Positions 13,640 to 26,375 of a stretch of 64,000 nucleotides of DNA are shown here, piece after piece. A program made the translations under genes and the position numbers. This DNA is from Hirundichthys speculiger (taxonomy: Eukaryota; Chordata; Actinopteri; Beloniformes; Exocoetidae). Location of the stretch: positions 2,790,001-2,854,000 of the forward strand of contig JAGFBZ010000865.1 in NCBI GenBank assembly GCA_018398805.1, given 5' to 3'. How positions within the stretch are numbered: the stretch's first letter is position 1; each line of letters opens with the position of its first letter. The notes under the pieces are model-generated. The model searched no databases. It saw only the letters and a list, made by a program, of their open reading frames with translations, and had not been told where the DNA came from.

Positions 13640-15820
13640 ACTAACCCCCTTAATTGCTGTTTCTATAAAATAATTCAGTTATAGCTATACCAAATCTCCC
13701 CAATAGCAACCATACCTACGAAGACAGGTCAGAGATATTAAAACATCATCCAGAATCTGCTCAGTTTAATATCATTAATGTTTAATGAAAAAACTTTAAC
13801 TCCACAAGCTCCATCCATAATCTATTGAAGGCTAGTGTTGGCTATTAAACCAAAGTTGTCTGAAATCACTAGAACTGTATTCCCGTGGCTTTGGTCAACT
13901 ATTCTCTCTCCTCATTGTAGCTGTTAGATGATGTTTGCACAGTGGCTCCATGAACTTGTTTGTTAAATACCTTCTCGTCTCCCATTAAATGTCTGTAATA
14001 TACTAGCTCCACCCCTTAACTAAGTTATTTGTTTTATCAAATAATCAATCATAAAATCTGGGTGACATCCTCAGCAAACATTATAAACTCTTGGACATGA
14101 TGATGTTATCTTTTGATCTGGTTTGTTGGAGCCTTATGTCAGTGTTATTTATCTTAAGTGCATATGTGAAGGGTTCAGTTTGCTCAGCACTAATGGTAAA
14201 GGTAAAGTAATGATTATTCAAGCCTGGGGGGAAATTGACCTTACACCCATTTTCCTCTTCCTCATACCCATCAGTTTTCAAACTAAACTTAACCAGTGAT
14301 ATGAAATGACAGTTGGACACCAAAAGACTTGTTGGAACGAGAACTTAAAGTACCTTCATGTTGTCATAACTCTCTGATATCCCGGGCCAGGTGTAAGGAC
14401 ATACCCTGCTAGAAAGTGGTGAGCACATCGTAAACTGTAATCCTGCCCCTACTACTTTTTTTTTTTTTTTTTTTTTTAAACAGGGCAGTCCAATATCCCT
14501 AGATCGGGATCCCAATCTTTACTGTTGATACTTAGGTGGTGTTGTGTTTTAAAGATGCTGAAGGGATGGCTCTGTCATAAACAGAGTTTAGATTGTTGAG
14601 GGGTAAGTTTATGATTATCTTCAACAGAGGATTCTTAATGACCTCAGAAGAAGCTACAGAACTTTTCACCAGAGGAGTGTGGTGAAATGAAGCTGTTTGA
14701 GGAGGAAAGGGGAGGGGAGGACCACAGGATAGCTTCCCAAAAGAAGCAACAGTTATTCTCGTCTTCCCGTCCTCCTCTTCCTCTTCTATGAGTTGGAATG
14801 GACGCTTCTTGTCATGTTCATTTAGTATGATATCTAAGAGAACTTTATCGGTAAATCTTTGTTGGTGTGCTCTAGCTCCATAACAAGTTTTGCAATTATT
14901 TTTTTCTTCTGGTATACTCTGATAAAATTAGTAGATGAATATCTGTAACATATGTAAGCTTTATAAACGCTTTTCTTTTGAATAAACAAATTTTATGTTA
15001 GCCTTGTAGCTCTGTACAGGAGGATGCTCTTGCTGCATAATACTTATTATAGGATATAAATGAGCAATTAACATATACTATGTTGTCACTGTAATTTGTG
15101 TTCCTCATACACATTACCCTGCTGTTTGTTGATTCTGAGGTTAGGGCATTTGACCAGTTTAAACAAACATTTAAACAGAGGGGTTTTCCATGACTTAATT
15201 ACTTCTGCACAGATATTTGTTGAGTTATCAGAGGGTGGAGTTGAATGTACTTTCTTCCAAAGATTTTAGGTTTTTCTCTTTTTTCCTTTAGCACCCATTA
15301 AAAGTATATCTTCAATGACACATTTCCTGTCATTGCAAGGTTACATTTATGTAACTATTACTGTTGATAATTAATACGATGTCAACTATCTATCCAAAAT
15401 AATCACAATGGTAGGGTAATTATTTAAACCTCTTATTTAACCAGACAAAATTCATTGAGATCAAATATTTCTCTCAAGAAAGTCATGTACAAAATGTCAA
15501 CAGTATATGACAATTACAATCACACATGTGTAAAATAACCATGAATGTACTAGTCAGTCAAAACGTGAGTATCTTAAAGAATCAACTTTTAAATTCTCAA
15601 AAGTTACTTGAAGTTCATTTAATGAAATCAAATTCTTCAGTGTCAAGCAATCCTGAAGGTGATTCCATGTAAACGGGGTCCACTCATGTGAACTCTCCAA
15701 TCCAACTATCTACAAACTAAGATGGTTGGGAGATTCAGTGACTTAAATGGTGTGTTATTGGATTGCTTTACTTTTAGAAAAGTCTACCTAACAGAATTGA
15801 TATAATATACACTCAGGCAG
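13640..15820. other. Non-coding stretch with a poly-T run
   Basis: No exon is recognised. A run of about 23 T lies near 14455-14477. The 80-codon minus-strand open frame at 14.1-14.3 kb shows no domain and no splice context. Confidence 0.4.
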
Positions 15821-15829
15821 TGTAATGTC

Positions 15830-16300
15830 TCCTTCAAACTCCTGTACCAGAGGCCTGGGAGCCTGAGGTTTCTGCGCAGGATCTTAGCTGTTCCCAGTAT
15901 TGCACTATTCTGGACAGAGATCTCAGATGTTGTTGCTGGAGCCATCAACCCAGCTTAGGGGTTACAGCCCCCAACTGCCCCAATCACTGTTGACACCGCT
16001 GTTGCCTTTTACACTCCACTTCTTTTATTGCGTTATTGCCAATCCCCTTCTGTGCTTTGCTCATATATTGATCCATGTGCCTATTCATCTAAGCTGCTCT
16101 GTATTGTGTGGTGCTGAGGCAAGTTATAGGTTGGTAGTTAGATGGTATTGTTCCCTTCTGGGGGGGTCCTTCATGATGAGGACTGTCCGACCTTGGGTTA
16201 GCCACCCTGGGTGGGTCCCCGACCTCAGCCCTGGGGGTGTCTGCTGCCACCTTTCTGCCCTGTCATTGAGAGTAGACCTTGGATGGATTGATGGAGAAGA
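15830..16300 (-). mobile_element. Decayed non-LTR retrotransposon fragment (reverse transcriptase region)
   Basis: On the minus strand, 16.1-16.3 kb translates to a peptide containing GWLTQGRTVLIMKDPPEG, then a stop and LPTYNLPQHH. This resembles the 'W-T-G-RT-LI-KDP-KG--P-NYRPIT' block at the N-terminal side of LINE reverse transcriptases. Further on (about 15.85-15.95 kb) the minus strand encodes AKILRRNLRLPGLW, which resembles the C-terminal part of some fish LINE ORFs. Stops and frame breaks show it is dead. I suspect an R2/R4-type clade but cannot confirm it. Confidence 0.55.
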
Positions 16301-16880
16301 TCTTATTGATTCCTATGGTCTCTACTTGTCTTGAAGTGGGTGGACAGGGCTGTGAGCCTTTGTTTGGCAGTTTCCAGTGTCTCAGCTGTGGACAGTTTGC
16401 TGTAATTGCTGGGCAACTGTTTCTATATGTACACCTTTCTGTGTCTCTGATATGGCCAGCTTCTCTCCATGTTTGATTGATCCATGATTCATGTCTCTAG
16501 CCTTCTTTTTTATGGAAGTTGTTCTTGCTCCTTCTGGCTACTATTGTTCATCTGGTTGGCAAGCATCTCAAGGACTACTGTTGCTATAACCGATTGGTCT
16601 CTGTGATGGTGTTGGTAGGGACAGTTCGTAGTTCATATCGTTCCAGTAGAGATTCTGATGATACTTTGTTTATAAATATATACACGTCCATATACCCACT
16701 CATGGTTTCATGTTTTTAACTAAAAAAGAAACAAGTTTTTCTGACCTAAATACATTTCTCCTCAACTGAAACTATGTTTCTTTATTATTAGTATCATGTA
16801 GTATGCAAGTGCACTGTTGACCCATGTCCTATTTTGTTCTGTTTTGGGGTTTTTTTTTGTATGTTTTTCTTGACAGATGT

Positions 16881-16940
16881 ACTGAAATGCAATTTCGTTG
16901 TGCTGGAACGCTGACTCAATGAGAGTAAAGGTTAATCTGA
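16881..16940 (+). repeat. 3' tail of a dispersed fish retroelement
   Basis: The segment gcaatttcgttgtgctggaa...ctgactcaatgagagtaaag closely matches the reverse complement of 61171-61230 in this same window. That second copy carries the same 'ttgttgtgctgg-acgctg-ctcaatga-a-taaagg' block. Two independent copies in opposite orientations show a dispersed repeat. The block resembles the 3' ends of LINE-type elements. Confidence 0.6.
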
Positions 16941-17118
16941 TTTTATCTTAAAGGCTAATTAATAAAAAACATGAAAGCAGAATAAAGTTAGAAGTGGGAC
17001 TAGGTTTTCTTTTAAGTAATTTATTGCAGATTCTTTAATAGCCCATGGTTGGTCAAAGTTTGAAAATACTCATGTCATGTATGTCCATTATGGCTCTCTT
17101 TCTCCATGTAGAATATCC

Positions 17119-20100
17119 ATGACCTCCGATTTCCAACACTACAATTTCAGGATGCCAAATATAGGGTTCCAGAACCTTCCCCTTAATATCTACATTGTGG
17201 TGTTTGGGACAGCCATCTTTGTCTTCATCCTCAGCCTCCTCTTCTGCTGCTACCTAATAAGGTAAGAGCCATGCTCCTTTCACCTTGGATCAGATTCAGG
17301 ATTGTGCGTAATGTTGGTTTCTGGCAAAAAGTGTCATACAGTGGTTTCTTTTTCTTTGTTTTTTTCTTTGTTTCTTTAAGATATTGAGATCATTAGTAGC
17401 TGTTATCAGAAAGTGAAAAGATGGGAAATTGGGCAGAAAGAAGGGGGGTGACATGCTCCAAAAAGCCATAGGCTCGGACTCAAAACCCTGTGAAGAAAAC
17501 AAACACATTTTTAATCTTGAGCACTTCTCATTATGCAACTAGTGAACCTAAGAAGCCCAAAATACTGCAAAACATATTAATATATTTACAAAAAGAAGAA
17601 ATGTACAATAAATCTGTGGGTTATTCCATTTTTTTTTTTTGCCCTGCAAATTCATTCTATCCAGCCATAATCTATCCATGTGTTCATCCATTAACTTAAG
17701 CCAATTTGGGAGATGGACCCAGACTTCCATCTCCCCTGCCACCTCCTCTAAGTCTTCTGGGGGAATTCCAAGGCATTCCAAAGCCAGCCAAGAGATGTAA
17801 TCTCTCCAGTTTGTCCTGGTTCTGCCCCAGGGCCTCCGCCTGGGTGGACATTCCCCCAGAATGTCTCCCTAGGGATTGTCAAGGATACATACAAACCAGA
17901 TGCCCAAACTCCCTAGACTGGCTCTTCTCAAGATCAAGGAGCTGCGACTGTACTCCGAGTACCCCCCCGAATGCACACATATCAAATTTAAAAGCAAATT
18001 CCAATAGCTGTCATCCAATTTTTGTATATTTATCCCACAGACTATACATTCACATTTCAATGTAGAGTTGACACAGTGATTTCGTAATCCATTGTACTTT
18101 GATCAGAAAAAAATGTTCTGTGAAGCTTAACCTCGAGATCAAAAAGAGCTTCAACACTGTCTGGGATGTACACTGTATTGCCAAAAGTATTTGCTCACCC
18201 ATCCAAATTACTGGAATCAGGGTGTTCCAGTCACTTCCATGGCCACAGGTGTATAAAATTAAGCACCTAGACATGCAGACTGTTTCTACAAAGGTTTGTG
18301 AAAGAAAGGGTCGCTCTCAGGAGCTCAGTGAATTCCAGCGTGGAACTGTGATAGGATGGGATAGGACCTGTGCAACAAATCCAGTTGTGAAATTTCCTCT
18401 CTCCTAAATATTCCACCATCATCTGCCAGCAGTATTATAAGGAAATGGAAGTGTCTGGGAAAGACAGCAACTCAGCCACGAAGTGGTAGGACACGTAAAC
18501 TGATGAAGCGGGGTCAGAGGATGCTGAAGCGCATAGTGCAAAGAGGTCGCCAGCTTTCTGCAGAGTCAGTCACTTCAGACCTCCAAACTTGATGTGGCTT
18601 TCAGATTAGCTCAACAACAGTGAAGAGAGCTTCATGAATGGGTTTCCATGGTTGAGCAGCTGCATCCAAAACCATATATCACCAAGTGCAATGCAAAGCG
18701 TCAGATGCAGCGGTGGAAAGCACACCGCCACTGGACTCTAGAGCAGTGGAGGAACGTTCTCTGGAGTGACAAATCACGTTTCTCCATCTGGCAATTTGAT
18801 AGGAAGTTGCCACAAGAACGAACGGTACTTGTCTGACTGCATTGTGCCAAGTGTAAAGTTTGGTGGAGGGGGGATTATGGTGTGGGGTTGTTTTTCAGGA
18901 GCTGGGTTTGACCCCTTAGTTCCAGTGAAAGGAACTCTGAATGCTTCAGCAGACCAAGACATTTTGGACAATTCCATGCTCCCAACATTGTGGGAACAGT
19001 TTGGAGCTGGCCCCTTTCTCTTCCAACATGACTGTGCACCAGCGAACAAAGCAAGGTCCATAAAGACATGGATGGCAGAGTCTGGTGTGGATGAACTTGA
19101 CTGGCCTGTACAGAGTCATGACATCAACCCCATAGAACACCTTTATTTTTTAATTAGAGCAGAGACTGAGAGCCAGGCCTTCTCAGCCAACATCTATGTG
19201 TGACTTCACAAATGTGCTTCTGGAAGAATGGTCAAAAATCCCCATGAACACACTCCTAAACCTTGTGGACAGCCTTCCCAGAAGAGTTGAAGCTGTTCTA
19301 GCTGCAAAGGGTAGACCCACGTCATATTGATTAGGAATGGGATGAACTAAAGCTCATATGTGAGTCAAGGCAGGTGAGCGAATACTTTTGGCAATATAGT
19401 GTATCTTTACAAGCAATCCTTCAGCACTGTTGCCCTTTGTTGACTTGTAAGAACTGAATGTTTATTTTCCGAGACCTTCATAATGCAGCTGCCCTGCAGC
19501 TGCAGGTCTCTTGGGCTCATGAAGTGTTTGCACACAAGTGCTCCTGCACCATTGCCCTGTAGCTTTATTCACATTTGTGCATAAATAGGATCCATTAACA
19601 AGTGCATATGTGATGGTTTGTTTGCTAAGGGGAACTTAACGTCTTTTCAATGTCAGTCAGAGCTAGACTTATTTTACCCTGAATATGTTATGTATCTGTG
19701 CTAAAGGGGTGCATGAAACACCTTACAAAGATGTAGTTTAAAGCAAACATACTGTATGACACTTGTCACAGCAGCTTTGTGCTGAGGCCGAATGAAAATG
19801 TATCCTCTTCTTCCTCTTTATAAATGGATGTTTCTGTATTTGCTTTTACAATTCGACAGAATGTTTCAACAGCACAGTTTGGAGAAGGCAACTCTGATAC
19901 TACAATTGGTGACTTAATTATCTAAATAGAGAAGAGAAATATGAAATTATGCTAAGATCCAAAGTTGTTACATTAAATTATTATCATGGCACTTGGCGTC
20001 AAAGAAACTAGTTATGATTTTTTTTTCCCCACTTAAGGTCAGCTAAGCTCCCTATTATTGCACCATTTTCTTTCATTAAAAGTACCTCATGATAGTCATC

Positions 20101-23100
20101 AAACCTCCAGTTGGATATTTAAATTTTCTTTTAACTCTTTATATTGATCTTGTGAAAGCTTTTTTTTCTTTATGTTGCAATAACTCTTCAGTATAATCCT
20201 TTCTTTCTAAACATAAAGGAACACATAGAGGTAGTTACCAGTCAGTCCCTTACCCCTCTTTATACCTTCAAAGGTGTAATCAGATTATATTGGCTGCTGT
20301 TACTTCAGGGGTTTTCTCCAGGCAGCAATAAAATGACCAAGAATAATGCCCTGCATTGTTTTATCTAAGACAGTGAGAAGCAGCAGTTTCCCCTAAAAAT
20401 GTCCCCTCGCCATGCTGTCATATCCTATCTTGCAGGGCACATGGTAAGTAAAATATTAATGTTCCCTTATATCCTCATTTACCTATAAATAATATTTTCT
20501 GGGAATACTTTATAGAATATTTTATGACTTTGATGCAGTACCATGATTCAGTCCAGATTGTGAGTTAGTCACTAAGGTAAAAAGAGCAGTTTTGCTCCTT
20601 AAAAAGCTTCTAAAGATGCAGTCTCCCAAAGGACTAGTCCTAAAAATATAATATATGTGAAATATTGCATATAATAGATATTATATTGGATTGAATGAAT
20701 TATAGCTGCAGTTTTTGCAGAGCAAATTCTCCCACCAGATTAGTCTCAACAGCCACCATGAAAGTGAAATCCTGTAGTCTCTGCACTGTAAAGGGTCATT
20801 GCTCTCGCTTTCATTGACAGAGGAATGAAGTGCCCAGAGTTAGAGTTGGCATGTGACATTCCAGGAGAGACAGATTGACACACATATTTTGACACAAGGC
20901 AGACTCTCGCAGAAATACTCAACCACCTCTCTCAGTGAGTCTCCAGTCTATACACACATGTGTAAAATATGCAGTATGGTTTGCACAGTCAGTGAACACA
21001 TTTCTTGAGTACTTAAACCAAAAGGTTAATGGATGTGTAAAAGTGAAGAAATGTGTTTAGAAGTTAGTCCCTAATGCAGTTTCTAACATTCAACAAGTTC
21101 TTGTGACTGTTAAAATTATACGCCACAAGTTGGATGAAACATTTTTCTTCATTTGCAGTCACTATCAGCTGCAGTGAAAACAGAAAAGTATAGATAATGA
21201 ATTAGACTCCAGTTATTCATATTATAGCCAGTAATTCTCCCTGCCTACTTTCACTTTACGGCCTTTGAACAACCTCCCATCCATCACCCATGATCCACTG
21301 AGCCACTGATCCATGACAATGTCCTCCACCCTTGGGAGTCCCTGCACCTTTACCTGCTGACCTCTTTCAAAATGTCAGTTTTTCTCCTAGACTGTGCTGC
21401 TTGTTTTACAGATCCCTCTCACTCAGCTGCGAGAGGTTAAGGTTACTAGTAATGGAGGTAAATCTTACAAACCTATGAATTTCCTGTCTCTCTTGCTCTG
21501 TTTTTCCCCTCCCTGTTTCTACACATTTTTTTCAGTTCATAGATTCTCCTTTTATTAAGTGCTTGTGTTCTTTTTTTGTTCACTGAGATGTTTGTTAACT
21601 TGTTACTGTCCATACTTTCCTTTTAACTTGGAGCTGTGCAAACCTTCATAGAGTGCCTCCTCAGCCTGAAGTTTTTAGATGTCTTATCAAATGTATTTTC
21701 GTTTACTCTTTAACTTGATGTTTTACGTAGAGTTCAGTATTTAAAAAGCAACCAAGGCTTAAGGTCTTTTGAGGATGTCTGTTAAAATGTAATTTGGCCC
21801 ACTTTTGCATTCGTAAGCAAAGCAAATATTTAAGTTGCATAAGCCATGTTCTTAATCTCTATTTTGGATAAATGAATATTGGTTTTGTCAATAGATGTTT
21901 TATTGTTTGTTTTATTTGTACTCAACCCAGATATGTTTTATTACATGAACATGCACAACTCTTACTTGTTTGGCTGTCTCTCTGAGTTTAAACGTGACGT
22001 GTTATGTGGATGGATTATTACTTTTTTAAATCATACGTGATTACTTCCATGTTCGGCATTTTTCTTTACATTTCCAGGATATATGGATATTTATAAATGT
22101 TATTGTCAGTTGAGGATCACTCAATAATCATAAAGATGCTCTGTCTTTACGTTTCTCCAGGTTACGGCACCAGGCGCACAAAGAACTATATGCATACAAA
22201 CAAGTAAGAGAACGCACACTGACACACAGCCATGCAAGCGACTTTCAGATATTTTTGATAAAGTATATGCCACTTCACACCTCATACGTACATGTAGCTG
22301 TTCGCAATGAATTAAACCGACAATTCAATTGACAGTTAGAGTTGCTGGATTTAGTTCATTTAGAGCTGTTTACTAGTTTTTGTCACCCACATGTTTACAT
22401 GTTTGCTTATAAAACATCTGATTTGCTCTTTAGCTGAAGCATAGCAAGTGATGACTCAGCTGGAAAATCATGTTCGCAGTTGGAGTGTTTCTTGCAAAGC
22501 TCTGTAAATGGATGCATGCACATTAGGGCTGAAAGATTAATCGATTTTTATCCTAATCACAATTTTTAACTAATACGGTTTGCAAATCGCAGAAGTAGCA
22601 ATTATTAGTGCAGCTCAAAACTGATTATTTTCCAGAGGCAACACATCAAACATATTCCCCACATCTGTAAAAGCACCATAGGCAACACTACAATGAATAT
22701 AAATCAAAAAAGGCATACAGAAGATATGCTGAATTTGTCCCACAATTAATATTTTAGGGTCATTTTGAAAGTATTATATCATGAATAATGAACTGAAGCT
22801 TGACTTTCAAGCATTATATCAAATGGTAATTGCAACATCTGCAGAAATATCGCAATTATATATTTTCCCGAAACGGTTCAGCCCTAATGTACATGACTGT
22901 AGGGTTCTTATATTCTGAAAAACCACCACGGAAGAAAAGACACCAGAGTTAATCAGACGCACACACAAACGGTCTCCCTGGCAGGGTAGATTTTACAATG
23001 AAATTTACCTCTTTAATTTGTCTCTTCATTGTTTTCTTCTTCTTTGTTCTTTCAAGAACAAAGAAAAAGAAGTGCAGTTGCCTTGATATAAACCTTTGAG

Positions 23101-26100
23101 AGTTGCAATGACCTGGATGACTGAGAGTTGCCTGCAGCATATATCTCCCTGTTTAAATTATCACCTGCCAGCTAAAAACATCACTGCATTTAACTCTGTC
23201 AGTTATGTAAGACTGTTGAGCTTATTAAGTTTGTCACTCACACACACACACACACACCTATACTCACACACATTTTTATGTGAACAAATTCACTGGAAAC
23301 CAGCAGCTTTATTACTCATCCTGACTGACTTTTCAACATTCACATCACTAAGTATTTAACTGTATTTCTGCATGATCTTTTTTTTTCTTTTTTTAGTCAT
23401 AACGTACATAGTGATTTTTTTTTTTTCCTTTTCAACTCATTACTTATTATGCCTTTCAGGTCATTCAGAAGGAAAAAGTCAAAGAGTTAAATTTGCATGA
23501 GGTAAGTGCTCATTTTCTTGGACACTTTAATAAAAACAAAAATGTGCTGTTTCTGTTGTCATCAGAACTTTTTTTTTTTTTTTTTTTTTTTAAAGTTCAG
23601 CCTGACAAGTACAAACTGTACCATATGAGCAGGACATTTGAAGCTTCTTAGTCACATACTTCTGACGTCTAACAATGGTTCAGTCATATTGTACTATCCA
23701 AGTTTCCATTTACATGGAAGCCTTGGAAATCCGCAACGTAATAGGCCTTGAATTGATTTAGAATAAAGCAAACTCCAGTTTACAGGTTTAAAGTGCAAAC
23801 CCCAGTTAGGCAATATGCATGCACTCTGTCTGAACATCCTATGATGTATGGTGGTAGGTACAACAGCTGTGCAGTTGTATTGTATCTGCCTGCCTGGCTT
23901 TTTTGAGGTTTCTCTCTATTTTTCGCAGCATTATCATCTCACAATCACTGCACACATGACTCATTGTCATGACTGTCTTGTGGTTAATTCATGAGTCTCC
24001 TCCCTAGCATCATTACATAATACTGCATGTGAGATCAGCTTGGAAAATTACTAGGAGTGTGCGAAGCAGCAGAACTGAGTTTGCAGTTGGGTAATGGTAG
24101 CTTGCAGCCAAGGGCGCCACCCCTGTAACACGGTGGTGCAAATGAAATGTTAAGAATAGCATGTTCATATGTGTTTTGGCACAGGACTGAACAAAGTTTC
24201 TCATCATCATTGTGGGAGTTTCAGTGTCCCACTGGGCTCCAGGCATTTATTGTTTGTGTTAATAGAAACAGAAGAAACATCACAAAGTGTCATGTGAGTG
24301 AAGACTGTGACAAAATAGCAAAGTTTTATGTGTTTAAGGGCCGCACACAAAAGTCTGAGAGGATGACCCAGTTTTGAATTCATGGGATCCCTCTGGAGCG
24401 ATAAGAGTAGACTCCGTTGTTTCAGTGTTTTTTTGGAATGTATAAACAAGAAATGCTGTGATATCAGTTTACAGGGCTAGACATGCTCAAGTTTTTTTTT
24501 TTTTTTTTGTGTAACCTAACCTGGTCTCTTAAAATACTGCTCCTCTCGGGTGAGTTTGACTCTGTCTCAGGTTAGCTGATATACAGTATGTTGAGTATTT
24601 AAAAAAAAAAGGGGGGGGGGGTGTAAACAATTGCAGAAAGTCATGGTTTCCTATGTCCCTTATCTTCAGAGAAACACCACTTTGTCTTCTCTTCTGGTTT
24701 TAAAACATATTTTCATCATGATAAGTATAAAAGTTGGATCAGATGGATGGAAAGAGAAGTCCATGCTTACTTGATGACACCGAATTGCATCCAAGGTCAT
24801 TTTCACACATCGTAGAAAAGTGAATTGTTGTGGGATGTTGTCCAGTGTTCCCCCTTCTTTCATGAGTTTTCACTTCCTCACAGTGATGTCACCCCATGCC
24901 CTGCAGTCTCATTAGCTTTAGCTGTAATGGGTAGACTGCTGCAGACATTTGGCAAACTAGACATCTGTCAGCCATCAGTAATGGCTCACTGAAGAATCAG
25001 TTGTTATTATGCATCTAGAAAGTTATTTGCACACAATAATTGGGTGCCTCCTGACCAGTGTACGAGCTCTGTATATTAGGCATGCCATTTTTGAGAAGAA
25101 ATCTAGGAAATAGGAAACGGCCTAAGTCATTATAAGAAGCAAAAAGTATTTCTGAGTCTACCTAGTCTTAAGTCACAATTGTTTAAAAAGTGTGTGGTGA
25201 CAGGCAAAGTCCTCTCTATGGTGTTCAGTTCAGGTGACCTATTGATCTCAATTTACACTTTGTTTTTTTAATGTCTGTTCTACTTTTTTCTTATTCACTG
25301 CATTCCTTAATTATTCGGGGCCCTCTGCCCCTTGGTTATTTCATTCTTTGCAGTTATTAGTTTCATCTCACTTTGCTACTTGGATAATTTTTGATCAGGA
25401 TTTTTTCTATTTGCTTTTTCCAACTTGACTTCTGTGGGACTTTGAGGAGCATTTTTATTGCATGCTTCATGCGTTACACAAATGCTATACTAGTGAAGTT
25501 CTTGTTCTGTAGTTGAGTCATTTTATATGTGGAATTTTAACTGGAACTTAAAGAAATAGTGCCCTGTTGGAGGAAAAAATGAACAAAAAAATTGGTTTTG
25601 TCATTTGGCCAGGGGTTTCAGGGCTCAACTCAGAGCTTGATACTACAGTCAAGTCCCTGAGGAGGGGAGGGGGGGGGGGGGGGGGGGGGGGCAAGAATGA
25701 TGTATTCACCAGTAAAAAGAAAAATTCAGATATTGTAACAGAGGGACAGTTCTTTGTCCAAAACTTCTTCAGAGGGAAAGTGCTGGAGAAGAGCCCCCAT
25801 ACTGTTCTTTTCACCCACAGTTGTCCATCCACCCTTGAAAAAGAAAAAAAAAAAAAAGCGCACACACACAACTGAAAAAAAAAGAAAAAAGGAAATCTAT
25901 GCAGCAAAAGAAGTAATTGTTGCAGGGTTAGACAGCCAAAATGAAAGTCCCAAATTAAAACATTCAGCCATGAAAGAGCCACCCCCTGAGGGAAGAAGTT
26001 TTGTGACGGGAATGCTGAGTGAGCTAACAATTTTTTTTTTCTCCCCCGAGTTCTTGCTGTGTGAGGCTCCTCTGAACTGCTGTATTGGTTATTGCTAACT

Positions 26101-26337
26101 ATTGGAGCAGTTAGGTCCAGTCATTCACTTCAGTACATTTTACAGACATTAGTTTCCCACTTCTGCCTTGACAGGAGCCACTTGTGAGGTTACAAGTTTA
26201 CAAGATTAGTTACAAGATTAGCTCTCATTTTTCCTACTGGAATACCACCTGTTAAATGTTTTAACAGGCAAATTATTTCCCATGTCTTTTCACATAATAC
26301 ACCTTTGGTGTAATTCCACTGTTGGAGCACTGTTATT

Positions 26338-26375
<38 letters not shown>

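Noticed and set aside
15900..16334. 144-codon plus-strand open frame as a gene
   Set aside because: The opposite strand carries LINE reverse-transcriptase motifs. The plus-strand peptide has no recognisable domain.
18774..19140. Minus-strand open frames opposite the Tc1 transposase
   Set aside because: They mirror the coding strand of the transposase and lack independent similarity.
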